Shown: positions 33,858 through 44,880 of the stretch, piece by piece | How the letters are laid out: the number at the start of each line of letters is the position of its first letter | Numbering within the stretch: the first letter of the stretch is position 1 | DNA from: Gonocerus acuteangulatus | Taxonomy: Eukaryota; Arthropoda; Insecta; Hemiptera; Coreidae | Assembly: GCA_946811695.1 (NCBI GenBank) | Contig: OX328123.1 | Span: 43,829,871 to 43,893,870 of the forward strand | Length of the DNA stretch: 64,000 bases | Direction of reading: 5' to 3' | Position numbers and translations under genes: made by a program | The notes under the pieces: model-generated | Databases searched by the model: none | The model's input: only the letters and a program-made list of their open reading frames with translations | Told to the model about the DNA's origin: nothing

Positions 33858-34500
33858 CATACATATATGCGAGTTCATATGCTTGTAGGTACTTGTTTTA
33901 TTAACTAATTTTCAGTTTGGGTATTCAGAAAAGATTAATTCAGTTGAAACTTGTTCCAGACATTTAATATTTATTTAAGCTAAGATGTTTTAAATATTTC
34001 ATTAACAGCCATGAAAAGTATTAGAATATTCGTATATTTTCGAAAATATTTCGAAAACAATTGGGAAATCGTGGTAAGGTATGGTAAGGTGACCATTCGA
34101 AAGCTTTCTAAATTCCCTACATGAAAGGTTCAGATGTAATTTTCGATGGGGGGATGATCCGAGAAATAAGTGCTTAAAACTAACGTTTTATTTGATTATT
34201 GATTTTTTAATAGCATTTAATACTTAAATATTTATTTTAATAAAAATAAGGTAAGAAAATGAGAAACGTATTGGTAATAGTGCTTTCCCATGGCAAAAGG
34301 CAGGGGAATTTATTGCCGCTTAGAATACTATCAGATTCCTTTTGTGGCGCCTTAAATCTTTCTGCTCTTTGAGATGTCATTTTATATTTTTTACGAAAGA
34401 TCAAGACCTGATCTTTGACTGCTTCTATTATTTTACTAAAGGCACTAGGGATACGAACGGAGCCACGCTGCGATGACTAAGTTCCTGCGAGTCGGACTTT
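33663..34500 (+). mobile_element. H-family element, copy H3
   Basis: This starts TTTTTTACGCGGTTCCTCCC with the CTCCCTA-like hairpin and CAATCCGGAAGTGCC. It continues through a (TA)n tract (33797-33870), TGCTTGTAGGTACTTGTTTTA and CGATGGGGGGATGATCCGAG, and ends ATGACTAAGTTCCTGCGAG with GTCGGACTTT (34473-34500). It follows H1 in order but is shorter by several hundred bases through internal deletion. Non-coding. Confidence 0.68.
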
Positions 34501-34719
34501 GTCGTTGTTTTTGTGTTGTATGTGAAGAATGAATACCTTGAAACGTTATATTTACTATATTAGCTTCACCCACTCCTGCCATTTTTAAGGCTCATTTCCC
34601 TTATGATCCCCTGTAATTACTGATTCAGACAAAGTTCTTATTATAATGATTGGTCGTTATAGGCCAAATGAATAGTAGGTATATTATGTAAAACAGGAGG
34701 ACATTTGGAAAGGGAGATG
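34501..34719. other. Unassigned sequence
   Basis: No feature recognised. Confidence 0.5.
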
Positions 34720-35015
34720 TTTGTCCACTGATGAGGACAGTGGTTTCGGTTTTCGTAATAGGACTAGAACTGTCCAGTGGAAGGGGTCGAGCCGGCCAGT
34801 GGACATGCTGTGTGTTTGTGTGTGTGTGGTTGCTCTACTTTCTACGACGGAGCGGGGTCAGGTGTGGTCGGCGACCTCTTCCTTCAGGATCAGGTGCTAC
34901 CTGGCTCCTACAGGTGTTCTACCAACCTTCCATCTATCTCACTACATCCTGGAGGTACTCTCAATGTATGCCTCAACTTGGACTTTAAGAGTAAGTGGAA
35001 GGAGAAATAAGAAAA
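34720..35015 (+). other. GC-richer open segment, possible exon (unassigned)
   Basis: Three forward frames overlap here (103, 85 and 77 codons), none with a family I recognise. The segment is GC-rich for this window, includes a TGTGTGTTTGTGTGTGTGTG microsatellite core, and ends near AAGAGTAAGTGG (34987-34998), a good 5' splice-site-like sequence. This could be a first exon or UTR. Overlapping frames of similar length in all phases argue against real coding. Confidence 0.25.
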
Positions 35016-35680
35016 ATTATGAATTTACATAACATAACATTTAAGTTTCAAATAAGACTATTATTGTATGTTCTGATTCATTTAGTTCTCTCCTCCCCCT
35101 CATGAACGTATACAAGATGATATATATGCGAAGAAACATTTTATATGTGTGGAATAAAATAAAACATAAATTAGCAGAATACCGACCATCAGCCTTCAAA
35201 AGAATAGACAACAATCTATATAATATCAAACATTATATAATTAGAGATACAAATTCCAGTAGAGTTAAAAATACATTATAAGACAAACAAGCTAGAAGGT
35301 TACACCAGCCTGGTAGGAAAGGGTAATTAAAAAGCTCTGTTGACACCTTGGACGCATGCACGCAACGCTGAGGTTATTTCTTTTTTGAAGGGTAGCAATT
35401 TGTTGAAAAGTAGCACCTATAATCTCTGATTTCTCTTACAACACTGTTGTCTTGTCTAAATTTGGTATGGAAAAAACGTCTGTGCCTAAGAAAAGCAAAA
35501 AATAAATAAAACTGAAACTATAAACTGGACGGAAGGCTACACGACGGAGGTCCCTCATCTCCATAATGTTCCTAAAAAAACCAAAGAGGTCAACGATTCT
35601 TAATTCAGCGTACAGATCATTCGGGGCTACTAGCGTCCCGTCTCTTTACTCTAAAGAGATACAGCTCTTTAAAAGAGTTC
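35016..35680. other. Unassigned AT-rich sequence
   Basis: No gene or repeat recognised. Confidence 0.5.
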
Positions 35681-35685
35681 TTTTA

Positions 35686-36022
35686 TCTATCATGACCAAC
35701 ACGTTTCGAGTCCTCGGCCAACCCGCTTAGAGTGATCGAAAAACTCAGAGTCCCCGACCAAACGCCACGGTGTCCTCAAACAACTCAGTTGGAGTCCTAG
35801 ATAAACTCGCTCGGAGTCCTCGAACAACACATTTTGAGTCCCAAGCCAAACCTCCCGTAGTCCTCAAAGAACTCCGGTTGAAGTTTTCAAACAGAGAGTC
35901 TTTAAATAACCTACACAAAGTTTTCGAACAACTCAATTGGAGTCCAAGACCAACCTACTTCAAGTTCTCCAACAACTCAGTTGGAGTCCACTCGTTTCAC
36001 AACCAACTCACTCGGAGTCCCC
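35686..36022 (+). repeat. 22-bp minisatellite (degenerate)
   Basis: About a dozen units of the form GAGTCCTCGAACAACTCRNTTG repeat with 22-bp spacing, for example at 35708, 35748, 35770, 35792, 35814, 35836 and 35858, continuing with more diverged units to about 36020. A few units are 18 or 31 bp. Because 22 is not a multiple of three, the 97-codon forward frame through the array is not a repeat protein. Confidence 0.85.
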
Positions 36023-37129
36023 GTTTTGCAGTTGTTCTCAAAAAAATAAATCTGTACGCTTAGCTTCGAATGAGCTATTTCCATAGTAGATGTAGTTACA
36101 AAGAAACAATCCTTAATTCCACTACGGTCGTATTTACATTTGAAATTTCGTAATAAAAGATGGAAAACTGTGGCCTAAAACATTCCCTTAACCCTAGATG
36201 CTATATTTTTTAACTATAGATACTTCATTTTAACATTGTTTCAATTTACGTTTCCACTTGAATAAAACATATTCACATAGATTTAAATGATTGTAAGATT
36301 TTCTATTTTGAAATGTAGACGCTTTTATTATTTTCAACGAGATCAACAAAGAAAAATGTGAGGTATTTGTGTGCACAACATGCAGGAATAAATATAATTA
36401 AAAAAATAATAACTGAGTCATCTGTTCATTAAAAATATAAGAACAAAACATTTTTTTTTTCGCTTTTTTATTTATGAAACTTGTTTTAAGCAAATAATTC
36501 TGAGTTGCTGTGTATTCGTACTCTACCCACATTCTAAGGAATGTGTTTAGTTATGCAGCTCTTGTGGGATATTTATAATGTACGACGATGGATAAGCTGG
36601 CTGGAATGGTAAACCGATGGCAATAGAACTGGAGTCCCAGGTGTATAATTACCAGGAGCCGAGGAGGGGAAAGTGGAATATATTGCATTTCCTTCAGCCG
36701 AGGAGGTTTAATCTGGTGCGTGAAAGCCAAGCCACGCTCTACTGGAATCCCTTCTAACAATCTACATTTTTCAAATTTATTGTTGAACGTGAAACTCCTT
36801 TATTCACAATCTGATCTTCATAAAAATATAATTATCGTTATTTTGTGGTATTATGGCCGGTTCGAGAAGTTGAGACTTTTGGTAGTAATATGTTTTGCTT
36901 ATATCAGAAAGAAGAGGTCGAGTGGAGCTCGAATGATACTGTGTCTCAATTTCTGAGGGAACATACGTGTCCTAAAGATTTTGTCTTCTGGCGTTGGGCA
37001 TTGGGCAAGCTCCGAATACAAGACCATCCCTAGGCACAACGAGCATATAATACCGCTAAGGCAAAACCCGGGTGGCTGGAGGTTAGTACTGACTCCAGTA
37101 AACGGCACTTCTTAACCTAGTTCATTAGA
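36023..37129. other. Unassigned sequence, partly GC-richer
   Basis: No gene identified. 36570-36720 and 36990-37129 are GC-richer. The latter (GGTGGCTGGAGGTTAGTACTGACT) may be an eroded relative of the SINE-like repeat at 10.9 kb. Confidence 0.4.
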
Positions 37130-37279
37130 GCAGGGCTAACTAAACATCCAGGGTAAAGTAGGGAATTTTCCCAACGGGCCCTGAAATAAAATAACTCAAC
37201 CTGCAGCAAGCGTGAGTTGAACCCGCATCTCCCACATGTGAAGCCAAGGCGTTACCTACAGGACCACGAGGAGACCTGG
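37130..37279 (-). mobile_element. tRNA-derived SINE copy
   Basis: On the minus strand it starts GGTCTCCTCGTGGTCCTG, then an A-box-like TAGGTAACGCCTTGG and a B-box-like GGGTTCAACTCAC, then AAAATTCCCTACTTTACCC. The layout equals that of the SINE at 2.3 kb, including the GGGAAAATTCC body motif and CCTGGATGT. The A-rich tail is missing and no TSD is evident. Confidence 0.65.
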
Positions 37280-37364
37280 CTTATACTAACATTAACTACT
37301 ATACTAATATCTATTTTTTACTATTAGCGTTTTTCCTCAGCTCCAATATTGATCAATCTGATGG

Positions 37365-37490
37365 GACAGACCTGCATTAACCTTGTTTGCGTTCATAAGA
37401 ATCTATTATAGGTCTCAAGGAGTTGGAAATCGAATCCACTACATAGGAAGCGGAATCATTAACCGTTTTCCAAAAAAAAAAAAAAAAATA
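37365..37490 (-). mobile_element. Possible SINE head (degenerate)
   Basis: The minus strand has ACGGTTAATGATTCCG and GTGGATTCGATTTCC at tRNA-like spacing. A run of about 17 A on the plus strand at 37471-37487 lies on the wrong side to be this element's tail, so the structure is unclear. Confidence 0.35.
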
Positions 37491-39165
37491 TTGAAAGAAC
37501 CAGTTTTGTTGGTTTAAGTGATTAAAAATGATTGAGAAACAATCATTCCACATACTAGAAATTTCTAAGGTAAGATAGGTATCTAATTTGTTGACACATT
37601 GGGGAAAGAGGAAGTACTAATAAATGTATTATATAAACAAACCTAAGGGGTTTTGGACCTCTAGTATATGTTGTTAAATAGCTTGTAAAAAGTTCAGAAA
37701 ACGAATTATAATAGTAGTATTAATAGGTAATACCTAGGTAGGGGTTGTACTACACGAAGGAAGGTATTCTACAAGGGGGGATGTATTCTACACAATAATT
37801 AGTTTGCTAATTCTTGTAACCATTAATTAGTTCACACATTTTTGTGCCTACTAGTTATTTAACGAATTATTGAACCGAATACTGAATGAATGAATAAGGT
37901 TGTTTATTTTACAGATAAATTACAAACAGACTGTAGAACTAATGTTCCAATAATATTAAATATATGTATATAAAGCAAATAAAGAAATAAATAATTTACA
38001 AACAGAATATATGTGTATTCCAATTATTTTAAATATGAATATAAACTAATTATAAACATATACCACCCACCTTAGAGGAAGTACTGAAAGACAAAGAAAT
38101 AACCATTCAAAATCTTTTGACCTTTTTAAAGGAGAACAGAATATATAACGAATTACAGACAATCTCCACTCCCAATGAGGCAGAATAATTACAATGAAAT
38201 AAAATAAATAATTATAAACATTCCTTTCTGCATCTATCCAGTAGAAATAATTATTATTAAGTAATAAGAGAAACATATAACAATCAAAATAATCAGTAAC
38301 AACAAACAATAAGTAAAAAATACCTTCTTTAAGTGATTAAGAAAAACATCTTTAGGGAATGATCTAGACTGACCGTCATGCTGATGTCTGTCCAATGTTA
38401 TATATAATTTAGATATTAAATAAAAACAATTTTTATTACGTCATAATGTTAAATGATTGGGTCTCTCCGTGCATCTGTGTTCCGTCTATATGGTTTCCTT
38501 TTCCTTTATTGTGTCAGTAGTTAAATTCGTCGGTAAATGTGTTTTTTTTTTCCGTGAGTATCAGACACCTGATGAGGAAACCTAATACTTATTCATTGCA
38601 TTATTTACCCGATTTGTCCCATGAACTCTATTCCTGACGGAAATTTTTAGGAGTCCTAAATCTCTCAGGTTATTTTTTAATTTAAGTTGAACAAAATCCG
38701 TAAAAATACACTTTTCTGCGCAGAATTATTATTTTATATATTTTCCTCTGTCATCATGATGAATGCTGATTAAAGAAGCCCTTTTGATTGAACTTCTCTA
38801 GATGATGTTAGTGTGGGAGTGGGTAGGGCAGGGAATTTCGCGTTAGAGTCGGGATATAGTGAATTACCGTAAGGAATTCCTCTTACCACAGATCCATTCA
38901 GTAATTCAGTACTAATTAGTCGAGACGTAACACGCTCTCAGCGCTGGCTTTTTCATCAGGCCCAATGGAGTAAAGTGAGCACAACAATTTAGCTCACTCC
39001 CACTGAGAATTTGCCTATACCGATCTTGTAATTTCAATAAAACTAATATAGAAAAGTCCCTTCCTTGCGAAGAAAAACTTTATGAAATTGGCCGAAGATT
39101 TGTCAAAAATAAATTTATTAATTTAATAATGTTCTCGCAGATTAATCAAGAAAAAAACATATCTT
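37491..39165. other. Unassigned AT-rich sequence
   Basis: About 1.7 kb with no recognised feature. Confidence 0.5.
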
Positions 39166-39300
39166 TTAGCGCGTTTCCTATCTTCTTCTATAGGGGGGAA
39201 ACCCACACATTGTCAACGCAAAATCTTTAATTCTTCGGCATTTCCCTTAGAATTTCGCGGAAAAACACTCTGCTAGTTAACGAACTAGATTTCTAGACTT
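39166..39300 (+). mobile_element. H-family left-end fragment H6
   Basis: TTTTAGCGCGTTTCCTATC with a CTATAGGGG hairpin partner and GAAACCCACAC, then CTTCGGCATTTCCC and GCTAGTTAACGAACT, follow the H1 left end in order. The microsatellite and the right end are absent. Confidence 0.55.
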
Positions 39301-39394
39301 TTTGTTTTATTCAACGATGTTTTATTTACCGATTTGCATCTAGAAAAATCTATTTCGGAGTCTACAAAATCACATGGGATCAGAGTAGGGCATT

Positions 39395-40030
39395 ATTAAA
39401 AAGAAAATTTATTCAATAATCATTTAAATACATTTTCATGGAATAAGAATTTATTCATTGAATAAATTATTCATCTACTGATTTATTTTTTATTCGATGC
39501 ATAACAGGGTTGGTTCTTTATTCAATAATTTTTTATTGAATAAGAATTTATTCATTTATTCAGTTTATGTGTTTTTTTTATTTAATGAATAATTAATTAT
39601 TCTTCATTCTTCATTTATTATTTTTATAAATTTAAAATAATGTGGTTCATGGAACAACAAACTCAGATCCTTTAAGTTCAGTAAACAATATCACTGAAAT
39701 AAATAATTTTCATTTAAAGTAAGAAAAAGTTGAATGAACCTAGTCATTTTATTAGAAAAGATTGTTAAAATAAATCACTTGTATTTAACGAAAAATTTCA
39801 GTCAAATAAATAAATTTTTATTAAAAAAAATTTGTTTTATTCGAATAAATAACTATTATTCAATAAAAATTGTCATTCAATAAATCATGTTCATTCAATG
39901 AAAATTTCCATTCAATAAATTATGTTATTCAATAATGAATAAAAAAAATTACGTTATTCATTGAATTAACTGAATAATGAATGAAAAATTATATAACAGA
40001 TTTATTCATTATTCCGAATGATTTTTACCC
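39395..40030. repeat. ATTCAATAA-rich cryptic repeat tract
   Basis: About 630 bases dominated by variants of TTTATTCATTGAATAA and ATTCAATAAAAAT on both strands, with no fixed period. The motif is self-complementary (TTATTGAATAA / TTATTCAATAA), so the tract is rich in small inverted repeats. It ends 65 bases before the foldback element. Confidence 0.8.
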
Positions 40031-40095
40031 AACACTGCAAGGGATAAGCATTGCGCGAAAGCATGATTTGAATATGACAAGAAAGATTTCCATTA

Positions 40096-41006
40096 AATGT
40101 ATATGTTACCGGCAATGTATATAATCAGGTATTCTATAGAATGCCTAAATCCAGCCGGCAATGTATGAAATAAAGCTTATTTCATACTTTGCCTAGGCAT
40201 TCTATAGAATGCCTACTGTGCTTTAGGCAAAGTATGAAATAGAGGATTTATAGCTTGTAGGAGTAACTAACGACGGTGCGATTGCGGATTTATACCCATG
40301 AACATCGCGTCTGACGATGTCTAGGAGAATTAGAAGGATGTCTAGGACGACTTTTGGGCATACGTGCTATGCGTTTCCGCTCGCTACGCTCGCTCAAGAA
40401 GATATCAAAACCCTAGTTAATCCAACTCGCAGAAATTAATAGAATTCTATTAAATTCTGCGAGTTGGATTGACTAGGGTTTTGATATCTTCCAGCTTTTG
40501 ATAGCTAGCCAGCGTAGCGAGCGGAAACGCATACCACGTATGCCCAAACGCGACAGCTTACGACAAGTGAGCTACGATAGGTGAGTCTAAATATCAATTA
40601 TACTTCTTCATTAAGGATTATTGCGAATGCGCATGTTTACAAATACGCGGTTTACGCCGTCTTTTATAGTCTCCATAACAGTGAACTTTACTGCTTAATA
40701 ACATCTTTCGTTGCTGAGGACGCTTTATTTTAGTGATTTGCATTGATTCTGAACACTCAAATTCAACCTGTTGTCATTTCTTTCAAGTATCTCAGTAAAG
40801 TGTATGTAGTATACTCAAAACCTTTTTAATTTTATACAATGCCAAATAAGCAACAGGCATTCTATAGAATACCTAGGCATTATATAGAATGCCTAGGCAA
40901 TGTGTGTAATATGATGTAGAAACTAATACATTCTACACTTTGCCTAAACCACTCAGGCATTCTATAGAATGCCTGGATTATATACTTTACCGGGAACATA
41001 TACATT
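40096..41006. mobile_element. Foldback element with nested palindromes
   Basis: The outer terminal inverted repeats are about 51 bp (40096-40146 and 40955-41006): AATGTATATGTTACCGG... against its complement, with about five mismatches. Each outer repeat ends in the perfect 20-bp palindrome AGGCATTCTATAGAATGCCT or a one-base variant. That palindrome also occurs at 40195-40214, 40855-40874 and 40875-40894. Between them lie the inverted pair TTTCATACTTTGCC/GGCAAAGTATGAAA (40181-40239) and a central cruciform. No protein is encoded. The organisation resembles Foldback-type transposons or a palindromic MITE. I do not recognise the family. Confidence 0.75.
40356..40545. repeat. ~190-bp near-perfect central palindrome
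   Basis: The inner arms 40399-40490 meet at GAATTC (40442-40447) with essentially no loop and about two mismatches. The outer arms, 35 bp at 40356-40390 (GGGCATACGTG...CTACGCT) and 40511-40545, pair with one mismatch. Short unequal spacers separate inner and outer arms. Such a palindrome is prone to deletion during cloning. Confidence 0.92.
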
Positions 41007-41597
41007 AGACTACAAACGTACTTAACAAACGTAAAAAGATGAGAGATAACCAAGTAAAATAATTCACCAATCGATAGACCAATTATGATATTAACGTTCA
41101 AATGGCTACAACTATTCAATTCCTGGAACAAATATACCGTAGTTAGTAAATAGAATCGTAAACCTGAAGCAGATAAAATGTTTGATAAAGGATGCTGTAG
41201 ATTTGTAAGACAAACGGTTGTTGAGTAGAGAGAGTTAAGCGGCGACTATAATAGGACTAGTGCTGTATACTTGGACCATTAGTTCCTAAGCTGAAGTTGT
41301 AGCAGGAAAAAACGGATGAAGGGATGAAAAACAGGACCGCTGTAATGCTACCTCATCAGGAGAGTGGTTGTTGTCTTCTTACAAACTCTACACATTAGCA
41401 GTTTCCTTCTCAACTAGCAGTATTTACTTTTTTCTTAGAATTTTCTCTTTTAATAGTCCAGAAATAGTCTTCGTTCGATCATAATAGTCAATAAATCTAC
41501 ATTTAAAAATAGTTTCTATATTGCCAATGGTCCGGCCTGAAATTTAAACCTTCGATAGAGGTATAGACAAAAATTGACATAGTACAAATTAATTGCA

Positions 41598-41650
<53 letters not shown>

Positions 41651-42268
41651 ATATAATTGTACATTTATATCGTTATAAGATAGTATATTAGCTTATGTAT
41701 TTATTTATTAGCGAATTTAAGGTTTGTAATTGTGAAACGCTCACAGCTTCACTACTGATTTCTCTAAAAACATTATTGTGTTGTTTTCGGAAGCGAGTAA
41801 TCCAATAATAGGAAGAAAGAATGTTTGTATATTTATAATGTATGTATAAATAATAGTAGTATAATAGTTCGAAATGTCACATAACTTTCAAATAGTTGTT
41901 GGGTCAATATTCGCATTTCACAGAATTACTTATTCCTTAGAATATTTATTATTAAAATACGAATCGATCCGGATGAAATGAATGGCGTTGAAGCAAAATA
42001 AATAAAATATTTGACAAAGTTGTATTATGCCATTCAAGAATTGAACATGGTTGTCCAAATACATCAAAACGAGGCAGGACAAACCGGCATATGTATGGAG
42101 TGACATACCACTGACTATATAGTACAGAACGTTTACAAAAATCAATATGACTCAATTACTTTAAGATGGAGGCAATGATGAAGAAGATCTTCAATTTACA
42201 TTACCTGAAAATAGCAAACTTACTCAAAAAAATTATTTTCATAAATTGTATAGTTAATACATTCAGCC
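41007..42268. other. Unassigned AT-rich sequence with (TA)n tract
   Basis: A (TA)n microsatellite lies at 41600-41646. No gene recognised. Confidence 0.5.
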
Positions 42269-42368
42269 ACAAGCTCTCCATATCCAACGAGGTGCGCTAC
42301 TAGGGATTATTACTAGAGGGGGGGGGGGAGTAGACTCATTTGGAACCCACACACCCGACTAAAAACGA

Positions 42369-43039
42369 CGCACAGTGATATTTTTAACTGATCTAGCTGG
42401 ACAAAATTATTTTATCACGGATTCATATAGAAAATGACTTGCTGATCACGAATATACCCCTTCTTAGGGGTCGGAAATAAAGTCTTACCGATGATTTCTA
42501 ACTTTTTCAGCAAAAAAAGCTGTTTTAATTGTTAACCAAAAATTTTTTTTATTATTATTATACTTTTTTTATACTTTATGCAACAACAACAAAAAGCTTC
42601 AAGAATAGGTATTACAAATAATAATAATAATTGAAAAAAAATACATCGAAAATAATAATTGAAAACACAATAAAACAACAACAAATATAATCACAATTAA
42701 GTTATCAAAACTAATAAATCATTCTTGTTCAAGCAACTGTTCATTCAACAAATTAATTATTTCACCTGGGAAGGAACGAAACTCTTTCTTATGTCGTCCA
42801 ATTTCCGCACTCATACTAGAAATACACGGATCGCTCGAATATAGTAAACAATGAAATACATCTTCAATATTCGATAGCCCCCCACCACTGGCAGATGTAC
42901 TTAAATCTTCTTCTGCATCTGTGTGTGTATCGTAATCCAAACTTGTATCAAGCCATTCACCAAAACTTTTCTCAATAACAAGTTTTGTTCGGTTTGCTGT
43001 TTCCCACTTATCACGTAAATGTCTTAAGAATGTCTCCAC

Positions 43040-43071
<32 letters not shown>

Positions 43072-43696
43072 TCCCTTCTCTTCTGGTAAACCAAATTGTT
43101 GGTGTACATTTTTTAAACCTTCCTGTTTTTTTTTGTTTGGACTTTGTGAGCTCCAAACTTCAAAAAGTTCCCTTTTCGATGTGAGCATTTTTTCAGAAAA
43201 TCAGTTATCATTATTAAATAGGCAAATTCTGGCAGCTAATTATTGCTTTTCCAAGGCAATACCTAATTAACAAATAAGAAAAAATTAAAACTAGACCGGA
43301 CGAGGCCGGACAGCAAAAGTTGTGCCCCATAATAACTTACCGATAAGGGTATTACAAATCGCATCGCGTAAAGCAAACATTAATGGTAATTTATTATGAT
43401 AAATAATGAAAGAATGTCATACATACCTTTCTGAAACATTGAATAAATTTGTAGTACTGACAAAGCAGTTTCTTAACAGCAGTATTCATTCAAAGATGGA
43501 GTAATAAACTTTCTGATATGACATACCCTAATATAAACAATTCGTAATCCCTAAATGTTGACGTATTTGAGCCGGCTTATTCCTGGATGTATTCTATATA
43601 CTATCTAAGAAAATACTGCAAGGTCCAATTAGGGATTTGTTTTCATGAATTTTTCGAATTTTGTCCAGCTAGATCAGTTAAAAATGCCACTGTGCG
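42369..43696. mobile_element. TIR DNA transposon inserted in a LINE
   Basis: Terminal inverted repeats of 40 bp, CGCACAGTGATATTTTTAAC... at 42369-42408 and the complement CGCACAGTGGCATTTTTAAC... ending at 43696, with two mismatches. ACGA flanks it on both sides (42365-42368 and 43697-43700), a possible 4-bp TSD. If the true terminus is CACAGTG the duplication would be shorter. A long poly(T) tract (43041-43066) and one 145-codon minus frame are inside. Terminus plus a 4-bp TSD would suit a Chapaev-like (CMC) element, but no transposase is visible, so the superfamily is unassigned. Confidence 0.75.
42719..43156 (-). CDS. Hypothetical protein of the TIR transposon
   Basis: A 145-residue frame lying entirely within the transposon. 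I do not recognise it. Visible features are a basic N-terminus, a homopolymeric Lys run (about residues 31-39) produced by the poly(T) tract, a helix-like stretch FLRHLRDKWETANRTKLVIE with several aromatic and basic residues, an acidic Ser-rich middle (DAEEDLSTSASGGG), and a C-terminal segment ending LLNEQLLEQE. The KWE... helix is reminiscent of MADF/Myb-like DNA-binding accessory proteins of some DNA transposons, but that resemblance is weak. The Lys run suggests slippage, and the start may be artificial. It may be the remains of a longer transposase-associated gene. Confidence 0.4.
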
Positions 43697-44002
43697 ACGA
43701 CTACTAGAACCTTCATCAAAACTGACAATACACAACAAACTCATTGCATAAAAAAACATTATTCGACCTATTTGGACTTACGGACTTGTGCTCTGGGGAA
43801 AAACAAAAACTTCTAACATACAGAGAATACAGGCATTCCAATCCAAATTCCTCCGCAAAATAGTTAATGCTCCTATCTACGTTTCCAATAAAACTCTTCA
43901 TAATGACCTCAACGTACCTTTCGTTCAAGAACTAGCAAAATCTCGTTTCCTAACCTTTTATAGTACAAATACCCAGAGTACGAATGCTTTCCTATTATGA
44001 AT

Positions 44003-44004
<2 letters not shown>

Positions 44005-44041
<37 letters not shown>
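44005..44041. repeat. (TA)n microsatellite
   Basis: About 18 TA units within the decayed LINE tail. Confidence 0.9.
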
Positions 44042-44045
<4 letters not shown>

Positions 44046-44710
44046 CAAAATAACAAATATTTAGTCTTATCCGTAACATTGTCTTAAATGGTATATTGAA
44101 AACTCAACACTGTCCTAAAAAAAAAACATTGCTAACCCATTCAGCCATCATTATACTTTACAAGACAATCTAATATTTCGTTTCAGGACGCTGAAGAGCT
44201 ATAAGTTTTCTGCCACTAATCCCCAACCCAATCCTATAAGTCAGCCCAACACCATCCTAGAGGATCATAGGGCCCCTGCTTGAGACGCCAAAGAGCGACG
44301 TGAGGCCACTAGTTTGCATAAATGGGAAGATCCATATTGGGCGAGGAGACTATAAGTGGAACCGTCCATCCGGAGACGTGACCACCACTTCCAGGATACG
44401 CCCCGCATATCGATATCACTAACACCCTGGCCTTTCTATTACTTCCGCCATCACACTTCAGTCTACTTATATCATCAATTCCTATTATAGTAGCACATTT
44501 ATGCTTATCGGACTGAATGAAAGATAAAAAAATTAATTATCAGATATTATCATCACATATGTAATGTCGTTTTTTAATATTCTGTCTGTTTATGTTTTTA
44601 TTAGTAACCAATTTATTTTTGTTTACATTTTTTGTTTATTATAGGATTAAAAATTTATCATGTTTTGGTTGGTAAAACTTATTTATTCTGTGCTGAAATT
44701 TAGTTTTAAA

Positions 44711-44880
44711 ATGGATCTTCCAATGCACCACTTAGGCCATGTTATGCTTTGGGAACTCGATAAAGGAGAAAAGTCTACTTCAACTTATCAACAAACATGT
44801 GGAGCGATCGTTCGAACGATTTTGGGCGGGAAACCGCAAGCTTACAGAGGAGCCTCGTAAAGGTCGACCAAATATAAATA
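44711..44880 (+). pseudogene. mariner transposase N-terminal fragment
   Basis: From the ATG at 44711 the frame reads HHLGHVMLWELDKGEKST, which matches the HIRHVMLYEFKKG-type helix of mariner transposases. From 44812, in another phase, it reads ERSFERFWAGNRKLTEEPRK followed by GRP, equivalent to the WFxRFRxGNxxLxDEPRxGRP linker. About 20-25 residues normally between these blocks are missing and the phase changes, so there is an internal deletion. Nothing matching the DDD catalytic core follows, and a stop appears within about ten codons. No TIRs were found. In function this region would be part of the helix-turn-helix that binds the transposon ends. Confidence 0.8.

Larger units (their letters stand above)
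42270..44530 (+). mobile_element. Jockey-like LINE copy (family L1a), split by a TIR transposon
   Basis: The left part (42270-42368) reads SNEVRYLGLLL and matches the family at 25.6 kb. The right part (from 43701) resumes with LLEPSSKLTIHNKL, RPIWTYGLVLWG and NDLNVPFVQEL. The 1328-bp element at 42369-43696 was inserted between them. A (TA)n tract (44005-44041) interrupts the C-terminal end. The sequence resumes at about 44210 with NPQPNPISQP-like coding and a 3' UTR to about 44530. It has stops and frameshifts, and roughly 30 bp of LINE sequence is missing at the insertion point. The 3' boundary is approximate. Confidence 0.72.

Noticed and set aside
34724..34745. Hammerhead ribozyme core (CTGATGAG at 34724-34745, also near 38570 and 41350)
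   Set aside because: The CUGAUGAG box is present, but no GAAA box with a proper stem II or flanking stems could be found at any of the three sites.
35686..36022. CRISPR-like array
   Set aside because: The 22-bp units are contiguous and degenerate with no unique spacers, and the genome is clearly eukaryotic.
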